Assembly (NCBI GenBank): GCA_000209465.1
Contig: GL890586.1
Location: 75,058 to 139,057 of the forward strand
Length of the DNA stretch: 64,000 bases
DNA from: Lachnospiraceae oral taxon 107 str. F0167
Lineage (GTDB): Bacteria; Bacillota; Clostridia; Lachnospirales; Lachnospiraceae
Reading direction: 5' to 3'
Position numbers and translations under genes: made by a program. Under the pieces are notes generated by a model. It did no database searches and had not been told where the DNA came from. It saw only the letters and a list, made by a program, of their open reading frames with translations. The first letter of the stretch is position 1. Every line of letters begins with the position of its first letter. This document shows, piece by piece, positions 1 to 8,675 of this stretch.

Positions 1-270
1 AGTAGAATCTATGACGCAGAGAAGAATTTTAGTCAGACTTTTGATAGTAGAATCTATGACGCAGAGAAGAATTTAAGCCAGACTTTTGATAGTAGAATCT
101 ATGACGCAGAGAAGAATTTAAGCCAGACTTTTGATAGTAGAATCTATGATGCAGAGAAGAATTTGAGCCAGACTTTTGATAGTAGAATCTATGATGCAGA
201 GAAGAATTTAAGCCAGACTTTTGATAGTAGAATCTATGACGCAGAGAAGAATTTAAGCCAATCTTTTGAC
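1..270 (+). repeat. 45-bp in-frame tandem repeat, at least six units
   Basis: Units begin at 1, 46, 91, 136, 181 and 226. Units 2 and 3 are identical and the others differ by a few mostly synonymous bases. Each unit encodes 15 residues, so gain or loss of units keeps the frame. The array runs off the left edge, so total copy number is unknown. Hydrophobic positions I3, A6, L10 and F14 recur with 3-4-4-4 spacing, a pentadecad pattern. Confidence 0.95.
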
Positions 271-954
271 AATAGAGTTTGGAAAGCGGAATTATACTTA
301 AAGAAAGAAATTTTAGCAAGAATTTGGTTGTTAAATAGAATGCTGGCTAATATTGAAAACTCTCAAAACCATAAAGATAAACTTTCCACCACATCTATAT
401 ATGGAGCAAATTTTTATGAAGATAATCAATATGGTTCGTTCATGTCTGCAATTGAAGTTTTAAAGTATTTGATACCCATATATAATCCGAGCAGTATAGT
501 AGATTTCGGATGTGGAACCGGGACATGGTTGGCAGCAGCTAAACAGATTAATAGGGATATACAGGTTACAGGAGTAGATGGTGATTATGTAGACCGAAAT
601 ATGTTAATGGTAAAAAAAGAGGAATTTTTAGCAAGAGATTTGACAGAAAATCTGGATTTACATAAGAAATTCGACATGGTAATTTCATTAGAGGTGGCTG
701 AGCATTTAAATGAAAAGTACGCAGATACTTTTATAGATACATTGTGCAGGCACTCAGATATCGTTTTGTTTTCTGCAGCTCATGTAGGTCAGGGAGGAGA
801 TGGCCATGTGAATGAGCAACCTATAAGTTATTGGGTAGAAAAGTTTGAAAAAAGAGGCTATATTTGGAATGATATAAGAAATGAATTTAAAGATAATTAC
901 AATATTGAACAATGGTATAAAGATAATATATCTATTTTTATAAAGAACCGGTAA
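1..954 (+). CDS. Repeat-coil SAM-dependent methyltransferase (5' partial)
   Basis: The reading frame is open from the first base, so the true start lies upstream. The first 270 bases are six near-identical 15-codon units (SRIYDAEKNLSQTFD type). A degenerate seventh unit (NRVWKAELYLKKEIL) keeps the same hydrophobic spacing, which predicts a long helical coil. After a linker comes a class I methyltransferase fold: motif I IVDFGCGTGTWLAAAKQ, the acidic motif II VTGVDGD, and FDMVISLEVAEHL. The C-terminus is intact. The substrate is not shown by the sequence. The neighbours are glycan genes, so a sugar or polysaccharide end is likely (inference). Internal TTG or ATG codons could be called as starts by software, but the repeats continue upstream of them. 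Confidence 0.85.
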   Translation, partial: SRIYDAEKNFSQTFDSRIYDAEKNLSQTFDSRIYDAEKNLSQTFDSRIYDAEKNLSQTFDSRIYDAEKNLSQTFDSRIYDAEKNLSQSFDNRVWKAELYLKKEILARIWLLNRMLANIENSQNHKDKLSTTSIYGANFYEDNQYGSFMSAIEVLKYLIPIYNPSSIVDFGCGTGTWLAAAKQINRDIQVTGVDGDYVDRNMLMVKKEEFLARDLTENLDLHKKFDMVISLEVAEHLNEKYADTFIDTLCRHSDIVLFSAAHVGQGGDGHVNEQPISYWVEKFEKRGYIWNDIRNEFKDNYNIEQWYKDNISIFIKNR

Positions 955-967
955 TAATGAGAAATAG

Positions 968-1148
968 ATATGGAAAAAAGTTGTAATTTTTGAAAAACCC
1001 ACAGATGGAAATTATAAATGTCAATATATAATGAGTTCATATGTTAATCATTATACTACTATAGAGTTTTGTTGTGGAGAAGGGTTCAGTATTTAAACTT
1101 GGAGATGTTTTGGTAGTAAAGTTTGTAAACCGTAATGAAAAGGAATAA
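968..1148 (+). pseudogene. Possible decayed coding fragment
   Basis: One frame reads WKKVVIFEKPTDGNYK and on to YTTIEFCCGEGFS, then stops. A shift at about 1089 continues as FKLGDVLVVKFVNRNEKE before a second stop. There is no usable start. The composition looks protein-like but I do not recognise a family. The rest of the 955-1391 gap is AT-rich with one hairpin and no gene. Confidence 0.3.
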
Positions 1149-1187
1149 ATACTGTACAGAATATGTGTTATTGTTATAGTAAAACTG

Positions 1188-1215
1188 AGCTAAAGTAACA
1201 GAGTTTACTTTAGCT
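1188..1215 (+). terminator. Hairpin, possible weak terminator
   Basis: A perfect 11-bp stem (arms 1188-1198 and 1205-1215, AGCTAAAGTAA) has a 6-base loop. Only a broken T-rich stretch follows. It lies between the methyltransferase and the next gene and could end the upstream transcript; with no clean T tract this stays tentative. Confidence 0.4.
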
Positions 1216-1391
1216 GGATTTAATAATTATTGCTAGCAACAGATTTTAGATTAGAATAGTAGTTTTGAAAAAATAAGTAAGGGGACTAAGTATTATTTAT
1301 GTATTGAAGTATTAAGATAATATTAAATATTATGAGTAATACTTTATATTCCATAAATATGTAATTTTTATTGAACATGAGAGGTAATTAA

Positions 1392-3470
1392 ATGACTTTT
1401 ATTTATAGTTTATTATTTGTTGTATTTACCTTCTTATATCTTTTTTTGATAAAAAAAGATATAAGAAGGTGGATCTATGCACCAATAATGGGAGGGGCCA
1501 CTGTAATATTTGTAATAATATTGAACCTATTTATTGTTTTTCCGGCAGATACTGTTACCATTAGAGCTTTGGATGAAAAAGATTCGTCTTCAGCTGCAAC
1601 ATATATTACTATGCAGAATATAACAGATAATAATGATACTGTTTTAAAGTATAGTGTTGTAGACGGGAAATGGTTAGATACCAATGGTGGACAGCGTTGG
1701 GGGGGAGTATCTGTTACAGGACTTACAGATACCATTACTATAAAATTACGAAAAGGCAATGATAGAAGTATAAACTTCCATGCCACAAGATGGGGAGGAA
1801 AGGCTGCCCTTAGTTTTAACGGTTCATCTGAAAAGGTACTATCTTCTTATGTTGATTCTGATAATGACAGTGTATCTATTCCTTTGCCCAATACAGGTGG
1901 AATTATAGGTTTTGGCATAATAAATATATTTGCTATTGTTTTGGAATGTATTATTTTAGGAATAGTTATATTTTGTCTATATATACACAGGATAAAGATT
2001 TTAAATTTAATTACAGAACACCAATATGAGTTGGTAGCAATAGTAATAGCATTAGTCGGATTCACAATTATGATTTCTTTGGGAAATTATAAATCAACAT
2101 GGATGGACGATTCGGCAACTATGGGGATAGCGGCAAAAAACAGAAGCCTGGGAGAAGTGATAGAGCTTATCCTTAGGGAGGAGTCAACAACACCACCTTT
2201 ATACACTGTTGCATGGCACTATTTTTCAAAGCTTATTCCTGTTGGAACAGGAGCTTTGGCATTGTGGGCCAGAATGTTGTCAATTATAGCAAATACTATC
2301 GGATTTTATGTTGGTGCTATGGTAGTAAGAAGAGGATGGAATAAATATGTTGGAATAATATTTGAGCTTTTTTTGATAACATCAAATGCTTTGATAGTAA
2401 ATTCGGGTTTTGCAGTTAGGTCATATGGTTTTATGATATTGATGCCTTTATTTTTGCTCTATGCTATTATTCTTCGCCTGGAAGATGGAAAAGAAAACAA
2501 AACTAAAACAACAGTAGTTCATATATCAGCAATTTTAGCCATATGTTATACACATTACTTTGGAATTCTCACTTGTTTTGGATTATTTTTGTATGAATGT
2601 TATTTGTTTATAAAGAAAAGATATTCATATAAATTTATATTTTCATATATGGTAGCAGGTGCCGTTTATTTGCCATGGCTTATTATAAATTATTTAATAA
2701 CAAGAGAACAGTGGGGTAATGCATTTTGGATTAGTCCACCCACCTTCGGAAGTATTATAGATATACTGAATTGGCTTGTATCATCTCAAGAATTTGCGAT
2801 TTTATGCGTAATGATTGGTTTTTTTGTTACAATTTATAGAGTCAGAGAAGCAAAGCTGTGTATTGATTTGAATTTAGCAATGATTATAACAATTATTGTT
2901 GAGATATTCATTGTGTTCTTTTACTCTAAGTATCTTAATCCAAAGTCATCTGTATGGACTAATAGATACTTCCTCAATTTATTGCCATATATGCTCATTA
3001 TAGCAAGTTTTGGTTTGGAAGAAATTATATCTTTCTTTACAAATGGAAGGATAAAAAGAATTGGATTTGTATATTTGGTAATGTCCTGCTTTATTTTTAT
3101 AAACAGTAATGTTACTTTATATACAAAAAGAGATATGGAATCAAGTTTTTATCAGCCATACAGAGAGGCTGCAGAATATCTGATAAATCAACCTGATGCA
3201 AACAGTCCGGATACATTAGTATTAATTAGTTCAACATATTCTATAGGGTGGGACTACTATTTGACACACAATGGTAAGTTTGAGCCTATAAAATATCAGA
3301 AAACATTTCAGGGGGATTTTGATAGAGAAAATATAAAGAAATATAAGAAGATATATTTGTTGGATATACATATACTGTTGAATGATGCAGATAGAATGGC
3401 TTTAGAGGAAAACTTTCATCAAATATATAAAGATGAAAAATCTACGGTCACAACATATATTCGTAACTAA
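1392..3470 (+). CDS. GT-C fold membrane glycosyltransferase (GT39/PMT_2-like)
   Basis: A 692-residue polytopic membrane protein. It has an N-terminal helix, an extracytoplasmic insert at roughly residues 50-170, then about ten hydrophobic segments. The first luminal loop has STWMDDSATMGIAAKNRSLG followed by ESTTPPLYTVAWHYF. This resembles the acidic motif and H/TPPLY stretch of lipid-sugar-dependent GT-C transferases (ArnT, PMT, RgtA-like). It probably moves a sugar from a polyprenyl-phosphate donor onto an acceptor outside the membrane. The GT2 and GtrA genes downstream could supply and flip that donor, as in GtrABC systems (inference). An AGAGG site precedes the ATG. A 20-bp inverted repeat lies inside codons 13-26. 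Confidence 0.7.
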   Translation: MTFIYSLLFVVFTFLYLFLIKKDIRRWIYAPIMGGATVIFVIILNLFIVFPADTVTIRALDEKDSSSAATYITMQNITDNNDTVLKYSVVDGKWLDTNGGQRWGGVSVTGLTDTITIKLRKGNDRSINFHATRWGGKAALSFNGSSEKVLSSYVDSDNDSVSIPLPNTGGIIGFGIINIFAIVLECIILGIVIFCLYIHRIKILNLITEHQYELVAIVIALVGFTIMISLGNYKSTWMDDSATMGIAAKNRSLGEVIELILREESTTPPLYTVAWHYFSKLIPVGTGALALWARMLSIIANTIGFYVGAMVVRRGWNKYVGIIFELFLITSNALIVNSGFAVRSYGFMILMPLFLLYAIILRLEDGKENKTKTTVVHISAILAICYTHYFGILTCFGLFLYECYLFIKKRYSYKFIFSYMVAGAVYLPWLIINYLITREQWGNAFWISPPTFGSIIDILNWLVSSQEFAILCVMIGFFVTIYRVREAKLCIDLNLAMIITIIVEIFIVFFYSKYLNPKSSVWTNRYFLNLLPYMLIIASFGLEEIISFFTNGRIKRIGFVYLVMSCFIFINSNVTLYTKRDMESSFYQPYREAAEYLINQPDANSPDTLVLISSTYSIGWDYYLTHNGKFEPIKYQKTFQGDFDRENIKKYKKIYLLDIHILLNDADRMALEENFHQIYKDEKSTVTTYIRN
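1428..1470 (+). repeat. Perfect 20-bp inverted repeat inside a coding start
   Basis: Arms 1428-1447 and 1451-1470 are exact reverse complements separated by GAT. The mRNA would form a very stable hairpin 36 bases after the start codon. Both arms are fully coding, and each includes a run of seven T or A. Confidence 0.9.
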
Positions 3471-3540
3471 TAAAACTTACAATTCTCAATTATTTATTTG
3501 CTAAACTTGATTATTATTGCTTTTTATGATAGTTTATTGT

Positions 3541-3549
3541 TGATATAAT
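3541..3549 (+). promoter_or_regulatory. Extended -10 promoter upstream of hddA
   Basis: TGATATAAT matches the extended -10 form (TGnTATAAT). No good -35 is present at 17 bases. It sits about 40 bases before the ribosome binding site used for the hddA region. Confidence 0.4.
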
Positions 3550-3599
3550 GTAACATGAGAATATAGAGTTTTTAAAATAAAAAAAGGAGTGCATATTTT

Positions 3600-3617
3600 A
3601 TGCAAAAAGATTTATGA
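3600..3617 (+). CDS. Five-codon leader reading frame (MQKDL)
   Basis: An ATG ten bases after GGAG opens a five-codon frame. Its TGA overlaps the hddA ATG as ATGA. It may couple ribosomes onto hddA, or it may simply be chance or a lost base. No function for the peptide is claimed. Confidence 0.3.
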   Translation: MQKDL

Positions 3618-4627
3618 TTATTGCACAGACACCATTTAGAATGTCATTTTTTGGCGGAGGGACAGATTATGAGGGATTTTATAAAGAACATGGAGGTGCT
3701 GTCATTTCAACTACTTTTGATAAGTATTGTTATACAACAGTGCGTCATCTCCCTAGATTCTTTGACTATTCCAATCAGATCACTTATGGGATAATTGAAA
3801 GAACAAAGACTATTGATGAGATACAGCACCCTGCTGTTAGGAATATCATGAAGTATTTAGATATGCATGAGCTCAGGGTAGTTTATGAAGCGGACCTTCC
3901 GGCAAGATCAGGGCTTGGTACCAGTTCTTCATTTGCAGTAGGTTTGTTAAATGCCTGTTATGCATTGAAGGGTAAATATGCAGATAAAAGAAGACTGGCA
4001 GATGATGCCATTTATGTTGAAAGAGTACTTTGTAATGAAGCAGGTGGTATTCAAGACCAAATAGCAGCTTCATTTGGAGGATTTAATAGAATTGATTTCA
4101 GAGATGATGGATATACGGTAAAACCGTTGGTATTTTCTACTGATAGAAAAAAAGACTTGAATGATAGGCTGATGCTGTTTTTTACAGGTTTTTCAAGATT
4201 TTCAAGTGATATTGCAAAAAATCAAGTAAAGGCGACAAAGGATAAGACTGCCGAGTTGCTGGAAATGAAGGCACTTGTGGATGAAGTACAGAAACTGCTT
4301 GTTTCGAAGGCTGATTTGAGAGAGTTTGGAAAGCTTCTTGATTATACTTGGAAATTAAAAAGAGGTATTACATCAGACATTAGTAATAACGACATAGATT
4401 TGTTATATAAAAAAGCAATAGATTCCGGAGCAACCGGAGGCAAGTTACTTGGTGCCGGTGGTGGTGGTTTCTTGTTGTTTTATGTAGAGCCTGAGTATCA
4501 AGAGAATGTAAAGAAAGCTCTTGAGGATCTGGTGTATGTTCCTTTTGAGTTTGAAAATGAGGGAACAAGAATTATGTATTTCAGACCTGAGTATTTTGAC
4601 TTGGAATCTGTTAAGGAAGGTTCATAG
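3614..4627 (+). CDS. hddA: GHMP kinase, D-glycero-D-manno-heptose 7-phosphate kinase
   Basis: 337 residues. The N-terminus MIIAQTPFRMSFFGGGTDY is typical of HddA. The phosphate-binding loop is LPARSGLGTSSSFAVG, and the C-terminal GHMP motif is GATGGKLLGAGGGGFLLFY. HddA phosphorylates D-glycero-alpha-D-manno-heptose 7-phosphate at C1 on the way to GDP-heptose. GmhA, which makes its substrate, is encoded at 9853. The GmhB phosphatase and HddC guanylyltransferase are not in the window. The best ribosome binding site (GGAG, 3586) is spaced for an ATG at 3600 that opens a five-codon reading frame overlapping this start, so translational coupling is possible. Confidence 0.85.
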   Translation: MIIAQTPFRMSFFGGGTDYEGFYKEHGGAVISTTFDKYCYTTVRHLPRFFDYSNQITYGIIERTKTIDEIQHPAVRNIMKYLDMHELRVVYEADLPARSGLGTSSSFAVGLLNACYALKGKYADKRRLADDAIYVERVLCNEAGGIQDQIAASFGGFNRIDFRDDGYTVKPLVFSTDRKKDLNDRLMLFFTGFSRFSSDIAKNQVKATKDKTAELLEMKALVDEVQKLLVSKADLREFGKLLDYTWKLKRGITSDISNNDIDLLYKKAIDSGATGGKLLGAGGGGFLLFYVEPEYQENVKKALEDLVYVPFEFENEGTRIMYFRPEYFDLESVKEGS

Positions 4628-4639
4628 GAAAGGAGTAGT

Positions 4640-5677
4640 ATGGCTACAAAAGCGTTAATTACAGGAATTACAGGAATGGTAGGTTCTCATTTGGCTGATT
4701 TTCTGCTGGAGGAGACAGATTGGGAAATTTATGGTGTGTGTAGATGGAGAAGTCCTCTTGATAATGTTGACCACCTTTTAGAAAGAGTAAATAGAAAAGA
4801 CAGGGTTTTCTTTGAGTATGCTGATTTAAATGATCAGATGTCTTTATATCGCGTTGTGTCAGAGATTAAGCCTGAGTACATATTTCATTTAGCTGCGCAA
4901 AGTTATCCACAGACAAGCTTTACAGCACCTATAGATACTTTGAACACTAATATATTGGGAACATGCAGATTACTTGAGGCCGTACATGTTGCAATGAAAG
5001 CGGATGATAAGTATAAGCCGGTGATTCATGTTTGTGCTTCTTCTGAGGTGTTCGGAAAGATTCCGGCAGATAAAAAGCCTGAGGATGGAATTAATGAGGA
5101 TTGTCCATTTCATCCAGCATCCCCATATGCTATTTCAAAGGTTGGAACAGATCTTGTCGGAAGATATTATGCAGAAGCATTTGGCATGGTTGTAATGACT
5201 ACAAGAATGTTTACACATACAGGTCCAAGAAGGGGAGACGTATTCCATGAGTCTACATTTGCAAAGCAGATTGCTATGATTGAAGCAGGTATGCTTCCTC
5301 CTGTTGTAAAGGTTGGAAATCTCAAGTCTCTGCGTACTTATGCAGATGTAAGAGATGCGGTTAGAGCATACTATATACTTGTAACAAAGAATCCTGTTGC
5401 GGGAGAATATTATAATATTGGTGGTAGGTACACTTGTGAGGTTGGAGATACTTTAGAGGCTCTTATCAATATGTCACCAATGAAAGATCAGATTAAAGTC
5501 GAGGAAGATCCGGAAAGACTTCGTCCTATTGATGCAGATTTACAGGTTCCAGATTGTAGAAAGTTTACTGCACATACAGGATGGGAGCCGGTGATTCCAT
5601 TCGAACAGACTATGGAAGATCTTTTGAATTATTGGAGAGATAGAGTAAAAGGTGGACATGAGTTCTTAACAAGATAA
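4640..5677 (+). CDS. GDP-mannose 4,6-dehydratase-like SDR
   Basis: 345 residues, extended short-chain dehydrogenase. The NAD(P)-binding motif is GITGMVGSHLADFLL, followed by FHLAAQSYPQTSF, the CASSEVFG stretch, and the YAISK catalytic pair. The overall layout matches GDP-mannose 4,6-dehydratase. It directly follows hddA, so the substrate could be a GDP-D-manno-heptose, as for DmhA of 6-deoxyheptose pathways. That is inference from context; GDP-mannose remains possible. An AAGGAG site lies nine bases before the ATG. A strong terminator follows. Confidence 0.8.
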   Translation: MATKALITGITGMVGSHLADFLLEETDWEIYGVCRWRSPLDNVDHLLERVNRKDRVFFEYADLNDQMSLYRVVSEIKPEYIFHLAAQSYPQTSFTAPIDTLNTNILGTCRLLEAVHVAMKADDKYKPVIHVCASSEVFGKIPADKKPEDGINEDCPFHPASPYAISKVGTDLVGRYYAEAFGMVVMTTRMFTHTGPRRGDVFHESTFAKQIAMIEAGMLPPVVKVGNLKSLRTYADVRDAVRAYYILVTKNPVAGEYYNIGGRYTCEVGDTLEALINMSPMKDQIKVEEDPERLRPIDADLQVPDCRKFTAHTGWEPVIPFEQTMEDLLNYWRDRVKGGHEFLTR

Positions 5678-5684
5678 AATATGT

Positions 5685-5724
5685 GGAAATGTATTGGTCA
5701 TGGACCGATACATTTCCTTTGTTT
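5685..5724 (+). terminator. Intrinsic terminator after the SDR gene
   Basis: A 15-bp stem with one G-T pair (arms 5685-5699 and 5703-5717) has a three-base loop and is followed by TTTGTTT. It closes the hddA-SDR unit. Confidence 0.8.
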
Positions 5725-5786
5725 GCATAAAGAAGGATGTATTAAGTATTGATTTTATATAATATTAGTTTTAGATAGGAGCGATA

Positions 5787-7028
5787 ATGAAAATAGCTGT
5801 TTTAGGTGCCGGTGTATCAGGATTAAGTGCTGCAAGAATATTAAAAGATAAGGGACATGAGGTGGTAGTATATGAGAAGAATCCTACTATCGGAGGTTTG
5901 GCAAGAAGCCGTTATGTAGATGGAATGCTTTATGATCCTCATGGTGGTCATATTTTAAATTCAAAACATAAAGAAGTTATGGATTGGGTTTTTTCCATCT
6001 ATCCAAAGGAGAACTGGAAGTATACTGATCGTAACGCTAAAATTTTCTTTTCGGGCAAATATGTTTCATATCCTTTTGAACTTTCTCTTTGTGAGTTGGA
6101 TGCAGATGATGCCGTAGATTGTGTACATGATTTTGTGCTTTCACAGATGGGACCGGAACCCGACAATTTCAAGGACTGGCTTACATGGAATTTTGGAAAG
6201 AGCATAGCAGATTTCTATATGATTCCATATAATGAGAAAATTTGGGCTTATCCGTTGGAAGACATGGGAACAGGATGGATGAGAGGAAAGATGCCGCTTC
6301 CGACTAAAAAAGAAATAATCCGATCAGTTATTCTGAAAGACCCTAAGGAAAGAAAGATGCCACATTCATCATTCTATTATCCACTTCATGGTGGTATACA
6401 GTCTATGGTTAATGCTATTGGCGAGGGATTAAATATACATACCGACTTTACAATTAAATCACTAGAAAAGATAAATGATAAGTGGAATGTGAATGGTGAA
6501 GGTGAGTATGATAAGATAATCAGTACAATTCCACTTCCAGAGTTGCCAAATGTAATGGAGCTTCCTGAAAAGGTAGTAAACTTGATTAAGGGACTAAAAT
6601 ACAACAGCTTGACAACGGTATTGTTTGATTGCCCAAAAACTGATATCACTTGGTTATATATACCGTCTCATGATTATAAGTGCCATCGTGTAGGATATCA
6701 AAGTGCTTTAACACCATATGCCAATCCTGATACTACAAGAGGATGTGGAGCACTTGAAGTTATCGGTACAAGCTTTAAAGTAACAGACGATATTGTGAAT
6801 GATAATACACTTCCAAAAGAACTTGGTTTTGAGAAAATTTTAGATCAACAGTTTTCAGAGTATGCTTATGTTATTCATGATAAAGCCTATGATACAAATG
6901 TTAATGGAATTAAGGAGTATTTTAGGGGGGATCCTACATTTAATCTTCTTGGTAGATGGGCTACATGGAATTATAAGAATATGGATTTATGTATGCTCGA
7001 CGCAATGGAACTTACAAAAGATCTGTAG
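5787..7028 (+). CDS. FAD-dependent oxidoreductase, UDP-galactopyranose mutase-like
   Basis: 413 residues. The N-terminal dinucleotide-binding fold is VLGAGVSGLSAARILKDKGH, then VVVYEKNPTIGGLARS and a HGGHI stretch, as in UDP-galactopyranose mutase and related NAD(P)/FAD amine-oxidase-fold proteins. In glycan loci such proteins often rearrange or oxidise nucleotide sugars. I cannot tell from sequence whether this is a true mutase. An AGGAG site precedes the ATG. The next gene starts eight bases after the stop. Confidence 0.65.
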   Translation: MKIAVLGAGVSGLSAARILKDKGHEVVVYEKNPTIGGLARSRYVDGMLYDPHGGHILNSKHKEVMDWVFSIYPKENWKYTDRNAKIFFSGKYVSYPFELSLCELDADDAVDCVHDFVLSQMGPEPDNFKDWLTWNFGKSIADFYMIPYNEKIWAYPLEDMGTGWMRGKMPLPTKKEIIRSVILKDPKERKMPHSSFYYPLHGGIQSMVNAIGEGLNIHTDFTIKSLEKINDKWNVNGEGEYDKIISTIPLPELPNVMELPEKVVNLIKGLKYNSLTTVLFDCPKTDITWLYIPSHDYKCHRVGYQSALTPYANPDTTRGCGALEVIGTSFKVTDDIVNDNTLPKELGFEKILDQQFSEYAYVIHDKAYDTNVNGIKEYFRGDPTFNLLGRWATWNYKNMDLCMLDAMELTKDL

Positions 7029-7036
7029 GTGTTAGT

Positions 7037-7920
7037 ATGTATTGTATTATCGGTGCAAATGGTTTTTTAGGATCATATATTATAAAATCTATTTTAAAAA
7101 AACGAACGAAAATATAGTTGCCTGTTGTAGGGATATATCATTAGTTGGAGATTCTCTAAAGGATGAAAGGACAACTTGGAAAAGTTTGGATATTTGCGAT
7201 TTTAAGGCGGTGAGCAGTTTTTGTAAAGAATATAATAGGGAAAACAAAAAGGTTGTCTATCTCGCCGCTTACCATAATCCTGACCTGGTTGAGAAGAATC
7301 CGAAGACAGCTTGGAATACAAATATAATATCTTTGTCTTTTTTCATCAATGAAATGGATAATGTAAGTGCATTTTATTATCCATCATCAGACAGTGTATA
7401 TGGAAATAGTATAGATGGTAAGGTTTTTGAGGAAGATGATGATACGAATCCTGTAAATACATATGGAAAACAGAAGGCTTTGGCAGAAAGAATTGTTACT
7501 ACATATGGATATCAGGTGGTGAGGTATCCGTTTTTGATAGGGACAAGCCTTCTGTCCAGTAAAAAACATTTTTATGACCATATTGTGGAAAGTTTAAAAT
7601 CAAAGGTGGGGATGGATATGTTTAGCGATTCATATCGTTCTACGATATCGTTTAAGCAGGCTGCAGACTATATTGTAGAATTGATAGAAATGAATGATAA
7701 ACATCCAATAGTAAATATATCTTCTGATAAAGCATTATCAAAGTATGAAGTTGGTTTAATAATTGCAAAAAAACTGGGATTGGATGAGAGTCTTGTCAGA
7801 CCTGTCAAGGTGGAGGATTCAGAGGGGATTTTTGTTGCAAAGAGAGCAAGTTCCACTATGATGGACAATAAGCTTTTAAAATCTATTTTTGATGTGGATG
7901 AGATTCGCTTGGAGATTTAG
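7037..7920 (+). pseudogene. NAD-dependent epimerase/dehydratase with -1 frameshift
   Basis: The start at 7037 gives MYCIIGANGFLGSYIIKSIL, the expected Rossmann GxxGFLG N-terminus, but that frame stops at 7115-7117. Past the A-run at 7096-7102 the -1 frame continues as KKTNENIVACCRD to a normal C-terminus. It includes YPSSDSVYG and NTYGKQKALAE (the YxxxK pair). The run is read A AAA AAA in the zero frame, a classic slippery heptamer. One missing A, a phase-variable tract, or programmed slippage would each explain it. A start downstream of the Rossmann motif would not give a functional SDR. Likely a nucleotide-sugar epimerase or reductase. Confidence 0.75.
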
Positions 7921-7928
7921 GAGGGATT

Positions 7929-8675
7929 GTGAAAGTTAAAGAATTTAAAAATGTATCAATTATTCTTCCAACCTTAAATGAATCTTTTTCATTTAATCAG
8001 ACGATTGATATTATCTTGGAAGAATGTAATCATGAGGATATCAAAGAGTTTATTGCAGTAGTATGTAATCGTACGTTGCCTGAAAGTATAGAAGCTATAA
8101 AAAAATCAAAATCGGTATGTGAAGAGGCCGGAATTCCATTACATATACTTTATCAAAAAAGACCATTTGCAGGAGGAGCTGTAGCAGACGGATTTTTGGA
8201 GGCAACAGGAAGTCACCTGCTTATGATGGCACCTGATTTGGAAACAGATCCACATAATGTAAAAGATTTTATTACTATGGGAAAGAAGTATCCAAGTGAT
8301 ATGATAACAGCTTCCAGATGGCTTAATAAGGGTAGTTTTGCAGGATATAGTAAAATAAAACTTGTTCTCAACTTTTTCTTTCAAAAAATGTTTGCTGTTT
8401 TTTATGGAGTAAAACTTACAGATATCACTTTTGGATATAGACTTGCACCTACTGAGTTGATGCAAAAAATTAAATGGGAAGAGTTAAAGCATCCGTTCTT
8501 TTTGGAAACAGCACTAAAGCCTATTCGTTTAAAGGTAAAGATACATGAAATACCTTCTAATTGGGCTGCCAGAGTAGAAGGAGAGTCACAGAATTCTTTA
8601 CTTCAAACTTTTAAATATTTAAAAATTGCTTTTAAAGTAAAATTTGAGAAGAAAAGTGAGTTGCTTAATGGTTAA
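7929..8675 (+). CDS. Family 2 glycosyltransferase (GtrB/DPM1-like)
   Basis: 248 residues with a GTG start and a GGAGG site. The GT-A fold begins VSIILPTLNES. The usual DxD position reads APDLETDP. No obvious C-terminal membrane pair is present. DPM1/GtrB-type enzymes load a hexose onto polyprenyl phosphate. The next gene is a GtrA flippase overlapping by eight bases, and a GT-C enzyme lies upstream, so the three could form a GtrABC-like lipid-linked sugar pathway (inference). Confidence 0.75.
   Translation: MKVKEFKNVSIILPTLNESFSFNQTIDIILEECNHEDIKEFIAVVCNRTLPESIEAIKKSKSVCEEAGIPLHILYQKRPFAGGAVADGFLEATGSHLLMMAPDLETDPHNVKDFITMGKKYPSDMITASRWLNKGSFAGYSKIKLVLNFFFQKMFAVFYGVKLTDITFGYRLAPTELMQKIKWEELKHPFFLETALKPIRLKVKIHEIPSNWAARVEGESQNSLLQTFKYLKIAFKVKFEKKSELLNG

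Noticed and set aside
1-270. Regular 45-bp repeats could suggest a CRISPR array
   Set aside because: Units are directly adjacent with no spacers, are in frame, and continue into a methyltransferase.
29-319. Open frame on the minus strand across the repeats
   Set aside because: It exists only because the repeat unit lacks stops on that strand; the plus-strand frame continues into a recognisable domain.
5722-5763. TATAAT at 5758-5763 as promoter of the flavoprotein gene
   Set aside because: No -35 or extended -10 at an acceptable distance; left out of the feature list.
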